Source: Clostridium sp. cel8 (lineage in GTDB: Bacteria; Bacillota; Clostridia; Clostridiales; Clostridiaceae). Taken from it: 64,000 nt of DNA. Both the position numbers and the translations under genes were made by a program. The stretch spans positions 62,001 to 126,000 of the forward strand of contig NZ_JACGAG010000006.1 of NCBI RefSeq assembly GCF_014050525.1. Reading direction: 5' to 3'. Below, one piece after another: positions 21,220 to 30,295 of the stretch. The notes beneath the pieces are model-generated. The model did no database searches, had not been told where the DNA came from, and saw only the letters and a program-made list of their open reading frames with translations. Numbering within the stretch: position 1 is the first letter of the stretch; the number at the start of each line of letters is the position of its first letter.

Positions 21220-24078
21220 TTATTTTATCAATGAAACACTTTTTACTTTATCATCTTCATCAATTATATTTTTTCCCTTTCCACCTCTATTTTGAAGTTT
21301 CATATCACTTAATTTCACCTTAACACTTTTTCCTATTTTACAGTTTATTTGAAAATACTTTTCCATATTTTTCTTGAAAATATCTGAATAAACAACCCTA
21401 TCATCATCTTTTAAGTTAATTCCAATTGTTCCACAGCTTATTTTACCCGTAGAATTAATATTTTTACTTGGAAATCTTATTCCCATTCCATTTTCAGTGA
21501 ATATAACCACTTCTCCATTTTCCTCATAGAAAAGTTTTACATCAACTAAAATATCATCTTTATTTTTAAATTTATATGCTATTTCTCCAATTTTTCCATT
21601 TTCGAATTTAGAAAGTTCAGTTTTCTTAACCATTCCTTTAGCTGTAAAAAAATATATATATCCATAGTTAAAATCATCTACAGAGAATATATTCAATATA
21701 TCTTTTCTATTTGATATACCAAACAAGTCACTTACATTTATGCCATTTTCAATATTCTGAAGCATCAATGATGGAATTGAAAAAGCTCTACCATATTTAG
21801 TAAATATCATTAAAATTGAATTTGAATTTGTAGCTACTCCAAAAGTTCTTTTACTATTTGAAGATGATTTTAATATTCCATTTCTATCTATAGATATATA
21901 AAAATCTTCATAATTGTTTTCATCTTGAAATTTCATACTAATGACTCTATCTTTTGGTGGAAGCTCAAACATAGGTGTACTTACTATATTTCTATCCTCT
22001 AAATCAACTTTCTTTTCAGTAATTGTAAACTCAAGTCCAAGCTCTGTTAAAACATGGAGAAACTTTTCTTTTCTATCTCTTGGTACAAGCTTTACATCTA
22101 TTAAATTTTCTCCATTTTTCAATTTAAGTGCCACAAGCTTTGAATAATTTGTTCTGAATTTTTCTACTGGTGTCTTTTTTATTCCTCCTATACTTGTCAT
22201 AATTAAAAAATTTAATTCATAATCTTCATCTTTTAAATTTAATACAGAAACTATTCTCTCTTTCGACAAATCAAGTCCCTTTATTATACTGTCGAGTTTT
22301 TCGCCATTTTCTTTCCATTTACGCTCTGGAATATTAATACCTTTAAGTTTATACATATTCCCTCTGTCAGTAAAAAACATAATAGTATCACTTGTATTTG
22401 AATTTATTAAAAATTTATTATAATCTCCTTCTCTGTAGTCTATTTCATCTACATTCTTACTTGAACGATTGTAGTTTTTAAGTGGTATTCTCTTTATAAA
22501 TCCTTCATTTGACATTGTAATTACTATATTTTCTTCAAATATCAGCTCTTCCATATGTATGTTTGCAACATTATCATCTTCTACAATAGATGTTCTCCTT
22601 TGATCTTGATATTTATCTTTTATTTCTTTAAGTTCAGTTTTTATAACTTTAAACTGTTCTTTTTCACTTGAAAGTATCAGTTCCATTTTTTTTATGTATC
22701 TTGAAAGTTTTTTGTGTTCTTTTTCAAATCGGACTATTTCAAGACCTGTAAGCCTATATAACATAAGTTCTAATATTGCCTCAGATTGCATTTTGGTAAA
22801 TTTAAACTCTGACATCAAATTCTCACAAGCATCTTTTTTTGATTTAGATTCCCTTATAGTTTTTATAATATCATCCATAATGCCAATTGCCTTTATAAAT
22901 CCCTCAACTATATGAAATCTTTCCTTTGAAGCTTTAAGTTCCTTTTTAGTTCTTCTTATAAGTATTTCTTTTTGATACTCTAAAAAATATGTAAGTATCT
23001 TTTTCAATGAGAGAGTTACAGGCTTTCCTTCTGCAAGTGCAACCATATTAAATGAAACACTGCATTGAAGATCAGTCTTTTTAAATAGATATTTTAATAT
23101 CTTTTCAGATTGCTCATAATCTACAGATCTTTTCATCTCAATTACAGCTCTAATTCCTCTTCTATCCGATTCGTCCCTTATGTCATAAATTGATTCAAGA
23201 ATCTTTGAATGTTTCCTATCTACTGTCATTTCAGAAATAGTCTGTAGCAATTTAGCCTTACTTCTCCTATATGGAAATTCAGTTATTACAATTGCATATT
23301 TCCCATTTTCAAGTTTTTCAATTGAAGTTTTTGCTCTCAATGTAACTTTACCTTCACCGGTTTCATATGCATGTTTCATTGATTTTTTACCTATTATAAT
23401 TCCTCCAGTTGGAAGATCCGGACCCTTTATATAATTCATAAGTCCATCTGTATCCAAGTTAGGATTATCTATTAATGCAATAGATGCATCTACTACCTCT
23501 CCTAGATTATGAGGTGGTATATTTGTAGCAAGTCCAACGGCTATTCCAAATGCTCCATTTACAAGTAAATTAGGATATCTTACTGGAAGAACTTCAGGCT
23601 CTTTTTCAGAACCAGAATAGTTATCTACCATATTTACTACATCATCCTCTATGTACTTTACCATTTCCATAGCAATTGGAGTAAGCCTTGCTTCTGTATA
23701 ACGCATAGCTGCTGCATTATCTCCGTCTTGACTTCCCCAGTTTCCATGACCATCTATTAAAGGCATTCTTGTTGTAAAATTCTGTGCAAGTATAACCATT
23801 GCATCATAAACAGAAGCATCACCATGAGGATGATATTTTCCAAGAATATCCCCAACTATTCTTGCAGACTTATAGTATGGTCTATCTGGAAAAGCCTTAA
23901 GCATATAAGCGCCATATATTATTCTCCTATGTACAGGCTTTAAACCATCTCTAACATCTGGAAGTGCCCTATCTTTTGCAACCTCTACTGCATAGGGAAG
24001 ATAGTTCTCTGGCATTGCCTCTTCTATTGGAAGTTTTATTATATTATTATCTTTTGGAATTATTATTTTTTTAGTCAA
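21220..24078 (-). CDS. parC: DNA topoisomerase IV subunit A (ParC)
   Basis: The DNA-cleaving subunit of a type IIA topoisomerase, 952 aa. The N-terminal breakage-reunion domain has [13 protein letters not shown], the catalytic Tyr is Y127 in [11 protein letters not shown], and the C-terminal half is a beta-pinwheel with repeated GxxxR/K blades. I choose ParC over GyrA because the partner parE precedes it away from a dnaA-type locus and no clear GyrA box (QRRGGKG) is seen; the near-terminal [11 protein letters not shown] is similar, so GyrA remains possible. The quinolone-region Ser is Ala here ([13 protein letters not shown]88). The start is TTG 24078. It is separated from parE by a repeat. 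Confidence 0.85.
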   Translation of the reverse strand: MTKKIIIPKDNNIIKLPIEEAMPENYLPYAVEVAKDRALPDVRDGLKPVHRRIIYGAYMLKAFPDRPYYKSARIVGDILGKYHPHGDASVYDAMVILAQNFTTRMPLIDGHGNWGSQDGDNAAAMRYTEARLTPIAMEMVKYIEDDVVNMVDNYSGSEKEPEVLPVRYPNLLVNGAFGIAVGLATNIPPHNLGEVVDASIALIDNPNLDTDGLMNYIKGPDLPTGGIIIGKKSMKHAYETGEGKVTLRAKTSIEKLENGKYAIVITEFPYRRSKAKLLQTISEMTVDRKHSKILESIYDIRDESDRRGIRAVIEMKRSVDYEQSEKILKYLFKKTDLQCSVSFNMVALAEGKPVTLSLKKILTYFLEYQKEILIRRTKKELKASKERFHIVEGFIKAIGIMDDIIKTIRESKSKKDACENLMSEFKFTKMQSEAILELMLYRLTGLEIVRFEKEHKKLSRYIKKMELILSSEKEQFKVIKTELKEIKDKYQDQRRTSIVEDDNVANIHMEELIFEENIVITMSNEGFIKRIPLKNYNRSSKNVDEIDYREGDYNKFLINSNTSDTIMFFTDRGNMYKLKGINIPERKWKENGEKLDSIIKGLDLSKERIVSVLNLKDEDYELNFLIMTSIGGIKKTPVEKFRTNYSKLVALKLKNGENLIDVKLVPRDRKEKFLHVLTELGLEFTITEKKVDLEDRNIVSTPMFELPPKDRVISMKFQDENNYEDFYISIDRNGILKSSSNSKRTFGVATNSNSILMIFTKYGRAFSIPSLMLQNIENGINVSDLFGISNRKDILNIFSVDDFNYGYIYFFTAKGMVKKTELSKFENGKIGEIAYKFKNKDDILVDVKLFYEENGEVVIFTENGMGIRFPSKNINSTGKISCGTIGINLKDDDRVVYSDIFKKNMEKYFQINCKIGKSVKVKLSDMKLQNRGGKGKNIIDEDDKVKSVSLIK

Positions 24079-24101
24079 ATTAAATCAACCCTTTCGTCTA
24101 A

Positions 24102-24273
24102 TCAATGCACAATTCACAGTTCACAATTCACAATTAAGATTGCACAATTCACGGTTCACAATTCACAATTAAGGAGGATTTTTCTTAGGAAAAATCTAAA
24201 ATTTAGGTTTTCTGAAGCAAAGCTGAAGAAAACCAACAATCATTGTGCATCGTGCATCGTGCATTGTGAATTG
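24102..24273 (-). repeat. Dispersed hairpin/heptamer repeat, locus 3 (one full unit, reverse)
   Basis: One complete unit lies between parE and parC, starting about 2 nt after the parE stop codon. The core, 24171-24241, is in reverse orientation. Its long hairpin reads GGTTTTCT, GA, AGC, AAA, GCT, GA, AGAAAACC, perfect on both stems; the second hairpin is GATTTTTC/GGAAAAATC. The arms contain ATTCACA, GTTCACA and TGCACAA words on one side and TGTGCAT, CGTGCAT words on the other. Confidence 0.93.
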
Positions 24274-24274
24274 T

Positions 24275-26224
24275 TTAAAACTTTGCATACTTATACATAT
24301 ATTTTTTTCTTGGTGCTACAACATCTCCCATGAGAAGTGAAACCATCTTTTCAGCTTTTGCAGCATCTTCTATAGTTATTTGCTGCAGAGTTCTTGTTTC
24401 AGGATTTAACGTAGTTTCCCAAAGCTGTTCTGGATTCATCTCTCCTAATCCTTTATATCTCTGGATAAGAGCACCAGATCCAACTTCTTTCTTAACCTTT
24501 AATAGTTGTTCATCACTGTAAGCATACTTTACCACATTTTTTTTCTTTGTATTCTTGTACACCCTATAAAGAGGAGGTAGTGCAATATATAGATGTCCAT
24601 TTGAAATAAGTTGCCTCATGTATCTATAAATATAAGTCATCCACAGAGTTCTAATATGATAACCATCAACATCTGCATCACTCATTATTATTATTTTACC
24701 GTATTTTAAATCTTCTTCCCTGTAATTTTCAAGAATTCCAGTTCCTATTGCCGTATTAAATATCTTAAGTTCTTCACTGCCCAATACATTTTCAAGATTT
24801 TGCTTTTCCGTATTCATAATTTTACCTTTAGATGGCATTATAGTCTGAAATCTTCTGTCCCTTGCTTGTTTTGCAGATCCACCTGCAGAATCACCTTCCA
24901 CTACTATAAATTCACAGTTTGAATAATCTTTCAATGTACATACAGCAATTTTTCCTGCTAGTGGTGCAGCTCCCTTACCTACTTTTTTCTTTTCAGCTTC
25001 ATTTATCTTTTTTATCTTCTGCCTTCTTGCTGCAGATTGTAGTGCATTATTTATTATTAAAGTTGCTATATCCTTGTGATCTTCTATCCATTCACAAAGT
25101 TTTGTATAACAGAGTTCATTCATCATTGTATATGCTTCTGTATTTCCAAGCTTTGTCTTTGTCTGTCCCTCAAATATTGGATTGCTTATTTTTATCTTGA
25201 CTATTGCAGTCATTCCTTCCCGCAAATCATCTCCTTCAAATTCTCCATCCTTAAAAAGCTTGAACTTTCTACCACAATCCTTAAAAGCCCTTGTCATTCC
25301 TGTTTTAAAGCCACTTTCATGGGTTCCTGCCTCTGTAGTTGGAATATTGTTCACATAACTTGCTATATGATAAGTAGTTGAATCCGTAAATTGTATGCAA
25401 ACTTCTCCTTGCATATTTATATCTCCTATTTTTCTTGAACCTTCAAATAATATTGGTTCTTTGTGAAGAATCGTCTTACTCTCATTTAGGTATTCTATAA
25501 AATCTAAAAGGCCTCTATTTGAATGATATTCTCTTTCAATAATCTCTTCTCCTCTATAGTCCATTAGCTTTAAAGTTATTCCCTTGTTTTGAAAAGCAAT
25601 TTCTCTTAATCTTTCATCTATTACATCAAATTTAAAATTTACTGTTGAAAATACTGAATCATCAGGCATAAATGTTACCTTAGTACCTGTAGATTTTGTA
25701 TCACCAACAACTTCAAGAGAAGTTACAGGTGTACCTGGCATATCTTTTTTAGATGATTTATCATAAGTATATTCAAAACGCTGCTTATATATATGTCCAT
25801 TTTGTTTAACTTCAACTTCCATCCACTTAGAAAGTGCATTCACAACCGCTGCTCCTACTCCATGAAGTCCTCCAGAAGTTTTATAAACATTGTTGTTAAA
25901 CTTTCCTCCAGTGTGCAGTTCAGTAAATACCATTTCAACTCCTGTCTTTTTCTTTACAGGATGTATTCCAGTAGGAATTCCTCTTCCATTGTCCTCTACT
26001 GTAACACTGCCATCTTTATTTAAAATAACAGCGGCATAATTTCCATATCCATTTGAAATTTCATCTATAGAATTATCTAGTATTTCCCATATACAATGGT
26101 GAAGTCCTCTAATTCCTGTAGAACCTATGTACATTCCAGGCCTTACTCTTATAGGCTCAAGCTTTTCAAGAGAAGTTAGAGAATTTACATCATAAACTTC
26201 ACTATTTGTATTTATATGTTTCAT
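24275..26224 (-). CDS. parE: DNA topoisomerase IV subunit B (ParE)
   Basis: The ATPase subunit of a type IIA topoisomerase, 649 aa. The GHKL ATP-binding fold shows LEPIRVRPGMYIGSTG, LDNSIDEISNGYG, VEDNGRGIPTG and TSGGLHGVGAAVVNALS. The transducer domain follows, then the TOPRIM motifs VVEGDSAGGSAKQARDRRFQ and IMSDADVDGYHIRTL. It ends in PRKKYMYKYAKF, right where a repeat unit begins, so the last few residues may differ from relatives. The ATG at 26224 has GGAGGTA upstream. It is co-directional with parC. Confidence 0.88.
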   Translation of the reverse strand: MKHINTNSEVYDVNSLTSLEKLEPIRVRPGMYIGSTGIRGLHHCIWEILDNSIDEISNGYGNYAAVILNKDGSVTVEDNGRGIPTGIHPVKKKTGVEMVFTELHTGGKFNNNVYKTSGGLHGVGAAVVNALSKWMEVEVKQNGHIYKQRFEYTYDKSSKKDMPGTPVTSLEVVGDTKSTGTKVTFMPDDSVFSTVNFKFDVIDERLREIAFQNKGITLKLMDYRGEEIIEREYHSNRGLLDFIEYLNESKTILHKEPILFEGSRKIGDINMQGEVCIQFTDSTTYHIASYVNNIPTTEAGTHESGFKTGMTRAFKDCGRKFKLFKDGEFEGDDLREGMTAIVKIKISNPIFEGQTKTKLGNTEAYTMMNELCYTKLCEWIEDHKDIATLIINNALQSAARRQKIKKINEAEKKKVGKGAAPLAGKIAVCTLKDYSNCEFIVVEGDSAGGSAKQARDRRFQTIMPSKGKIMNTEKQNLENVLGSEELKIFNTAIGTGILENYREEDLKYGKIIIMSDADVDGYHIRTLWMTYIYRYMRQLISNGHLYIALPPLYRVYKNTKKKNVVKYAYSDEQLLKVKKEVGSGALIQRYKGLGEMNPEQLWETTLNPETRTLQQITIEDAAKAEKMVSLLMGDVVAPRKKYMYKYAKF

Positions 26225-26365
26225 TCTTATACCTCCAGATAATATTTTCCTAATTATTTATATTATGAAAAAAACCTTCTAAACATATAGAAGGCATAGT
26301 TACTTAAAACACAATCTTCTAAATTATTATATATATAGGTAAAAGATTATGCAAATTTATTTTCA

Positions 26366-26411
26366 TAAAAAAATAACCTGCACAAACAAATTTGTTTATT
26401 ACAGGTTATAA
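26366..26411 (-). terminator. Terminator after the hydG unit
   Basis: The outer stem ATAACCTG/CAGGTTAT (26373-26380, 26402-26409) encloses an inner palindrome AAACAAA/TTTGTTT and is followed on the minus strand by seven T. It lies past the stop of the small gene behind hydG. Confidence 0.78.
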
Positions 26412-26424
26412 ATCAAAAGTCTAT

Positions 26425-26748
26425 TTATTTTTTTGAAATTTCTACTGCTATTTTAAAAATAGAAATCAAAATATCTATTTCCCATTTAGGCACTTCTTCA
26501 AAGCCTTGCAAAAATACTACATACCTTCCATCTAGTTCTATTTTTTTCTGAGAAGTAAATCTATCTTTTCCTGCTCCAGTTATATATGAAATTCTTTTAG
26601 TGAATCTCTCACAAACAATCACTTGATTGTCATTATAAAATTCTGATGTGTTTTTACAAATAGTATAAAATAGATCCTTAATATCCTTATCCTTTAATAT
26701 TTCCTTCAAATTTTCTTTTATAAGTTGATGAAATTTAACTTTACTCAT
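26425..26748 (-). CDS. Unknown 107-residue protein downstream of hydG
   Basis: I do not recognise this protein. It is cytoplasmic in appearance (no signal peptide or membrane span) and mostly helical, with a Lys/Asp/Glu-rich N-terminus (HQLIKENLKEILKDKDIKDL), a middle CERFTKRISYITGAGKDRF and a beta/helix end FLQGFEEVPKWEIDILISIF. It has two Cys (ICKNTSEF and CERF) not arranged as a cluster motif. Its start is 18 nt after the hydG stop and both lie before one terminator, so it is very likely co-transcribed and may serve hydrogenase maturation or its regulation; that link is inference only. Confidence 0.75.
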   Translation of the reverse strand: MSKVKFHQLIKENLKEILKDKDIKDLFYTICKNTSEFYNDNQVIVCERFTKRISYITGAGKDRFTSQKKIELDGRYVVFLQGFEEVPKWEIDILISIFKIAVEISKK

Positions 26749-26766
26749 AAATATACATACCTCTAT

Positions 26767-28194
26767 TTAAATATACACATCTCTTTTTCCATCTTCAATT
26801 AATTTAAGTCTTTCTCTTATCATTTTCTGCTTTTTACTGTCAAATTTCTTTATTGTATTCTCTATAGCTCCCTTTGCTGCTTCCTTTGTTTCAGGAGATG
26901 CATAATCTATAAGATATTCTTTAAATGTAAATAGAGCATTTGGAACACAATAATTGTGAACAAGCCCCTTCTTTGCTATACTCATAAAATGCTCACCTGT
27001 TCTACCACATCTATATCCAGCTGTGCAGAAAGATGGAATATACCCTTTTTTACATACATCTCTTACTGCTTCATCAAGACTTCTCATATCACCTAGTTGA
27101 AATTGTTCTTTCTCTGGTATAAGTCCACTTTCATATTCTGCATATCCACCAATTCCAATTCTAGAACCTGCATCTACTTGAGATATACCAACAGGTAAAA
27201 CTTCTTTTCTAACTTCAGCACTTTCACGGGCAGTTAATATCATTCCAGTGTATGGAACTGAAAGTCTTAAAACTGCAACAAGTTTCTTAAAATCAGCATC
27301 TGAAACTTTATACTTTGGATTCAATGTAAAAGGAACATCCAATGCATTTTCTATTCTTGGAAATGATATTGTATGAGGTCCTATTCCTCCAAAGGTATTT
27401 TCAAGATGGATAGTATGATATAAAAGTCCCATAACTTCAAACTTCCAATCATAGAGTCCAAAAAGTGCACCTATTCCTAAGTCATCAATTCCTCCTTCCA
27501 TAGCTCTGTCTAAACCGTAAAGTCTCCAAGCGTAATTTGACTTCATATCCCCATGTGGATGCAACTTTTTATATGTTTCATGATGATATGTTTCTTGGAA
27601 TATCTGAAATGTTCCGATTCCTGCTTCATGAAGTTTTTTATATCCTTCAACATCCATTGGAGCTGCATTTATATTTACTCTTCTTATTTCTCCTCTTCCA
27701 ACTTTAGTTTCATAAACCTTTTTTATTGTATCTACAATAAAGTCAGCATCATACATAGGATGCTCACCATATACAAGTATTAATCTCTTATGTCCTGCCT
27801 TTTCAAGTATTTCAACTTCCTTTTGAAGCTCGTCCATAGTTAATGTTTTTCTTTCTATCGACTTATTTTCTCTTCTAAATCCACAGTAAACGCAATTATT
27901 TATACATTTGTTGCCAATATATAGTGGAGCAAAAAAGACTATCCTATTTCCATAAATTTCATCTTTTATTTTTGCAGCAAGAGAATACATCTCTTCTAGC
28001 AACTCTTCATCTTCTATTTGAAGTAGTTTCGCAGTTTCTTCTGGTTCAAGTCTAACTTTGGATTTAGCCTTGTCAAAAATTGCTCTTATTTCACTCTTTT
28101 CTGGATTCTTTGCAGCATTGAGTTGTTCCCATATCTTATCATCATCAATAAAATCTTTAAAATTAGGGTCCAAATACTTCTTATCTACTTTCAT
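26767..28194 (-). CDS. hydG: [FeFe] hydrogenase H-cluster radical SAM maturase HydG
   Basis: HydG cleaves tyrosine to give the CO and CN ligands of the [FeFe]-hydrogenase active site. The 475-residue ThiH-like protein has the radical SAM cluster motif CINNCVYC (C97, C101, C104), the barrel motifs DLGIGALFGLYDW and QVDAGSRIGIGGYAEY, and the C-terminal second-cluster cysteines in FCTAGYRCGRTGEHF and HNYCVPNALF. This arrangement separates HydG from ThiH. CAGGAGGG precedes the ATG at 28194. hydE and hydF are not in the window. A -35/-10 promoter with a Fur-like site is about 260 nt upstream. Confidence 0.95.
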   Translation of the reverse strand: MKVDKKYLDPNFKDFIDDDKIWEQLNAAKNPEKSEIRAIFDKAKSKVRLEPEETAKLLQIEDEELLEEMYSLAAKIKDEIYGNRIVFFAPLYIGNKCINNCVYCGFRRENKSIERKTLTMDELQKEVEILEKAGHKRLILVYGEHPMYDADFIVDTIKKVYETKVGRGEIRRVNINAAPMDVEGYKKLHEAGIGTFQIFQETYHHETYKKLHPHGDMKSNYAWRLYGLDRAMEGGIDDLGIGALFGLYDWKFEVMGLLYHTIHLENTFGGIGPHTISFPRIENALDVPFTLNPKYKVSDADFKKLVAVLRLSVPYTGMILTARESAEVRKEVLPVGISQVDAGSRIGIGGYAEYESGLIPEKEQFQLGDMRSLDEAVRDVCKKGYIPSFCTAGYRCGRTGEHFMSIAKKGLVHNYCVPNALFTFKEYLIDYASPETKEAAKGAIENTIKKFDSKKQKMIRERLKLIEDGKRDVYI

Positions 28195-28450
28195 AATTCC
28201 CTCCTGATAATAAAAATAAACTTTCTACACAATGCTGAAAGTTTAACTAAATAACGTAAAAATACTTAAAATCACAACAATAATTGCTAAATACATAACA
28301 ATTTAGCAGCTTACTATTTATACATATAAAAGTACTTTTACATCATAAATGTATTCTATCAGCATTTTGCTCAGAAAATCTTTGCAATTTGATGTAGATT
28401 TTGGTTATATCTCTAAGAACAGAAAATCTATACTTAAAGACTACTTATAT

Positions 28451-28478
28451 TGTATACTTATAAAATAATCATTGTCAA
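28451..28478 (-). promoter_or_regulatory. hydG promoter with overlapping Fur-like site
   Basis: On the minus strand TTGACA (28473-28478) and TATACA (28451-28456) are 16 nt apart. The stretch 28463-28477 reads TGACAATGATTATTT, which matches 12 of 14 defined positions of the 7-1-7 Fur pattern TGATAAT-N-ATTATCA. The leader of about 250 nt contains a CTAAAT/ATTTAG hairpin around 28287-28308 of unknown role. Confidence 0.55.
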
Positions 28479-28514
28479 TAAAAGCTTCAATTTTTTTGAT
28501 AAAAACTTCACATA

Positions 28515-28850
28515 AGTCAGTTCACAATTCACAGTGCACAATTCTCAATGATTGTTGCTTTTCTTCAGTTTCACTTCAGAAAACCTATATTTTAGATTTT
28601 CTGTTAGAAAATCATCCTTCATTGTGATTTGTGAATTGTGCATTCTTAATTGTCACTGTCATCCTTCTAATTCAGTTCACAATTCACAGTTCTCAATGCA
28701 CAATGAATGTTTGTTTTCTTCAGTTTCACTTCAGAAAACCTATATTTTAGATTTTTCCCATAGAAAAATCATCCTTCATTGTGATTTGTGAATTCTCAAT
28801 TCTTAATTCTCACTGTCATCCTCCATTGTGATTTGTGAATTGTGCATTGG
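28515..28850 (+). repeat. Dispersed hairpin/heptamer repeat, locus 4 (two units)
   Basis: Two units with cores at about 28549-28621 and 28703-28779. In both, the inner hairpin stem is AGT/ACT (AGTTTCACT) in place of AGC/GCT (AGCTTTGCT) seen elsewhere, a paired change. In the first unit the second hairpin is GATTTTCT/AGAAAATC instead of GATTTTTC/GAAAAATC, also paired. The right end runs into the coding end of the NIF3/CutA-like gene at 28803. Confidence 0.94.
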
Positions 28851-29159
28851 AATAATGTTTATAACTGGCTCTTCATATGGGTGAACTTCCTTTATTGTTG
28901 TAACTGCTTTATCTACAATTTTACTTTTGCAGCAAAATTCAACTTTACACTCTTCTACCATGCTTACTTTTCCTATTTCCCCTTTAAAAGGATTTGCTCC
29001 TTTAAGTGGTCTAAAATATCCTGTAACTTTTGATACAGAGATACAATTGTCATAATTTCCACCTATAGTCAAAGCTCCAACTTCATTTAAACTCTCTCTA
29101 AGTTTTGTAACATATTCTTCTGGTATAAAAGTTTCAACTTTATAAGTTTCGAATTTCAA
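28803..29159 (-). CDS. NIF3/YqfO-like (CutA-fold) small protein with repeat-derived C-terminus
   Basis: A 118-residue protein similar to the PII/CutA-like domain found inserted in YqfO/NIF3 proteins, here standing alone. Typical motifs are VETFIPEEYVTKLRESLNEV, VGALTIGGNYDNCISVSKVTG, GYFRPLKGANPF and the C-terminal VHPYEEPVINIIP. The role is unknown; the fold usually forms trimers and binds small ligands or metals. After INIIP the last 14 residues (MHNSQITMEDDSEN) and the stop are read from the adjacent repeat, so the natural C-terminus was replaced. TTG 29159 is the start, after GGGAGGAAA. Confidence 0.83.
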   Translation of the reverse strand: MKFETYKVETFIPEEYVTKLRESLNEVGALTIGGNYDNCISVSKVTGYFRPLKGANPFKGEIGKVSMVEECKVEFCCKSKIVDKAVTTIKEVHPYEEPVINIIPMHNSQITMEDDSEN

Positions 29160-29195
29160 ATTTAATTTCCTCCCTTTTTAAATTTTAATATATAT

Positions 29196-30113
29196 CTATA
29201 TTTTATCAAAATATTTCTTTAATATCTGAATGTAATCCAATGTATATTTAGTTAAATATGCCCCTTTTCTATAAGCTACAACAATTGGATTTACAATTCT
29301 TGGATTTCCAATAGAAAAACATACTGGATCATTTTCAAATTTAATATGTTTTAAATAGCTTTCTGAGATAAAACAAACTCCAAATCCCTGTGCAGCCATC
29401 TGAGCCTGCAGTTCCACATTTCTTGTCCTAAAAGCTACTTTAGGAACTATACCCAATCTTTCAAACAATTCTACAGAAATTTTTCCTGTATGAAGATCCG
29501 AATCAAGAAGTATAAACTCATCATTCTTAAAAAGTTTTAAATCAATCCATGGGTATTTTGACTTTTCTACCTTAGTACCTTTTTTTGCAAGTGGATGATT
29601 CCTACTTACTAAAAGCAAAGTTTCATCTTCACCAAGGATCTCATATTCAAGACTTAAATGCTTCCCGGGTTTGTTAAAAATTGCAATATCTATTTTTTCA
29701 TTATTTAAAAGTTTTCCTTCAACATCATAGGCCTCCTCAAGAATATTCACATGAATATTTTTATGTATCTTCTTAAATTCCGGAAGTGTATATGGTATTA
29801 TGCAATAACTTCTAAAAAGAGGAAATGCAATTGTAAGCTCTCCATTTTCAAGGGAAAGAAGTTTTTTAAGTTCTTCATCCCACTTTTCATTTATATTCAT
29901 TATGATGTTTGCATATTCAATATAACGCTCTCCTATGTAAGTTGGAGTAAATTGGTTATCTATATGATGGAATATCTTTGTTCCCATTCTATCTTCAATC
30001 TTTTTTAAAAATTTACTTAAAGTAGATTGAGAAACATAGAGCTCTCTTGCAGCTTTTGTAACACTTTTATATTTTGCAATACAAAGTACATATTTTAGTT
30101 CTTTAAAATCCAT
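29196..30113 (-). CDS. LysR family transcriptional regulator
   Basis: A 305-residue LysR-type regulator. The N-terminal winged helix-turn-helix is clear (KSVTKAARELYVSQSTLSKFLKKIEDRMG) and the effector-binding domain follows (GELTIAFPLFRSYCIIPYTL onward, then FDxxAIFNKPG-like and QAQMAAQGFGVCFISE). ATG 30113 follows GGGGG by 7 nt; the frame extends to 30149 without a better site. It diverges from the purine permease and adenine deaminase genes. A strong inverted repeat lies between them, so those genes are its likely targets. Confidence 0.92.
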   Translation of the reverse strand: MDFKELKYVLCIAKYKSVTKAARELYVSQSTLSKFLKKIEDRMGTKIFHHIDNQFTPTYIGERYIEYANIIMNINEKWDEELKKLLSLENGELTIAFPLFRSYCIIPYTLPEFKKIHKNIHVNILEEAYDVEGKLLNNEKIDIAIFNKPGKHLSLEYEILGEDETLLLVSRNHPLAKKGTKVEKSKYPWIDLKLFKNDEFILLDSDLHTGKISVELFERLGIVPKVAFRTRNVELQAQMAAQGFGVCFISESYLKHIKFENDPVCFSIGNPRIVNPIVVAYRKGAYLTKYTLDYIQILKKYFDKI

Positions 30114-30140
30114 AATAAATCCCCCATATATATTATAGCT

Positions 30141-30165
30141 AAAATTCATGACACATATGAATTTT
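30141..30165. promoter_or_regulatory. LysR-type operator candidate
   Basis: A perfect 9-bp inverted repeat, AAAATTCAT (30141-30149) and ATGAATTTT (30157-30165), separated by 7 nt, lies between the divergent lysR and permease genes, just upstream of the permease -35. It contains the T-N11-A layout expected of LysR sites (ATTCAT-N7-ATGAAT). Confidence 0.6.
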
Positions 30166-30171
30166 ATATAT

Positions 30172-30200
30172 TTGACTTATCCGTGCTATCTTAATAAAAT
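30172..30200 (+). promoter_or_regulatory. SigA promoter of the purine permease-adenine deaminase unit
   Basis: TTGACT (30172-30177) and TAAAAT (30195-30200) with a 17-nt spacer. A 14-bp palindrome AACATTCGAATGTT (30213-30226) follows in the early transcribed region and may be a second regulator site. No purine riboswitch pattern was seen in the leader. Confidence 0.6.
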
Positions 30201-30295
30201 TTATTGTAACACAACATTCGAATGTTTTTGTAAAAAAATCAAAAAAAGTTTGGTATGGTAAATAAAATATATTGAGAAAGGTAGAGAATGTTTAT

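Noticed and set aside
30201-30295. Purine riboswitch before the permease gene
   Set aside because: The conserved aptamer loops are absent from this short leader.
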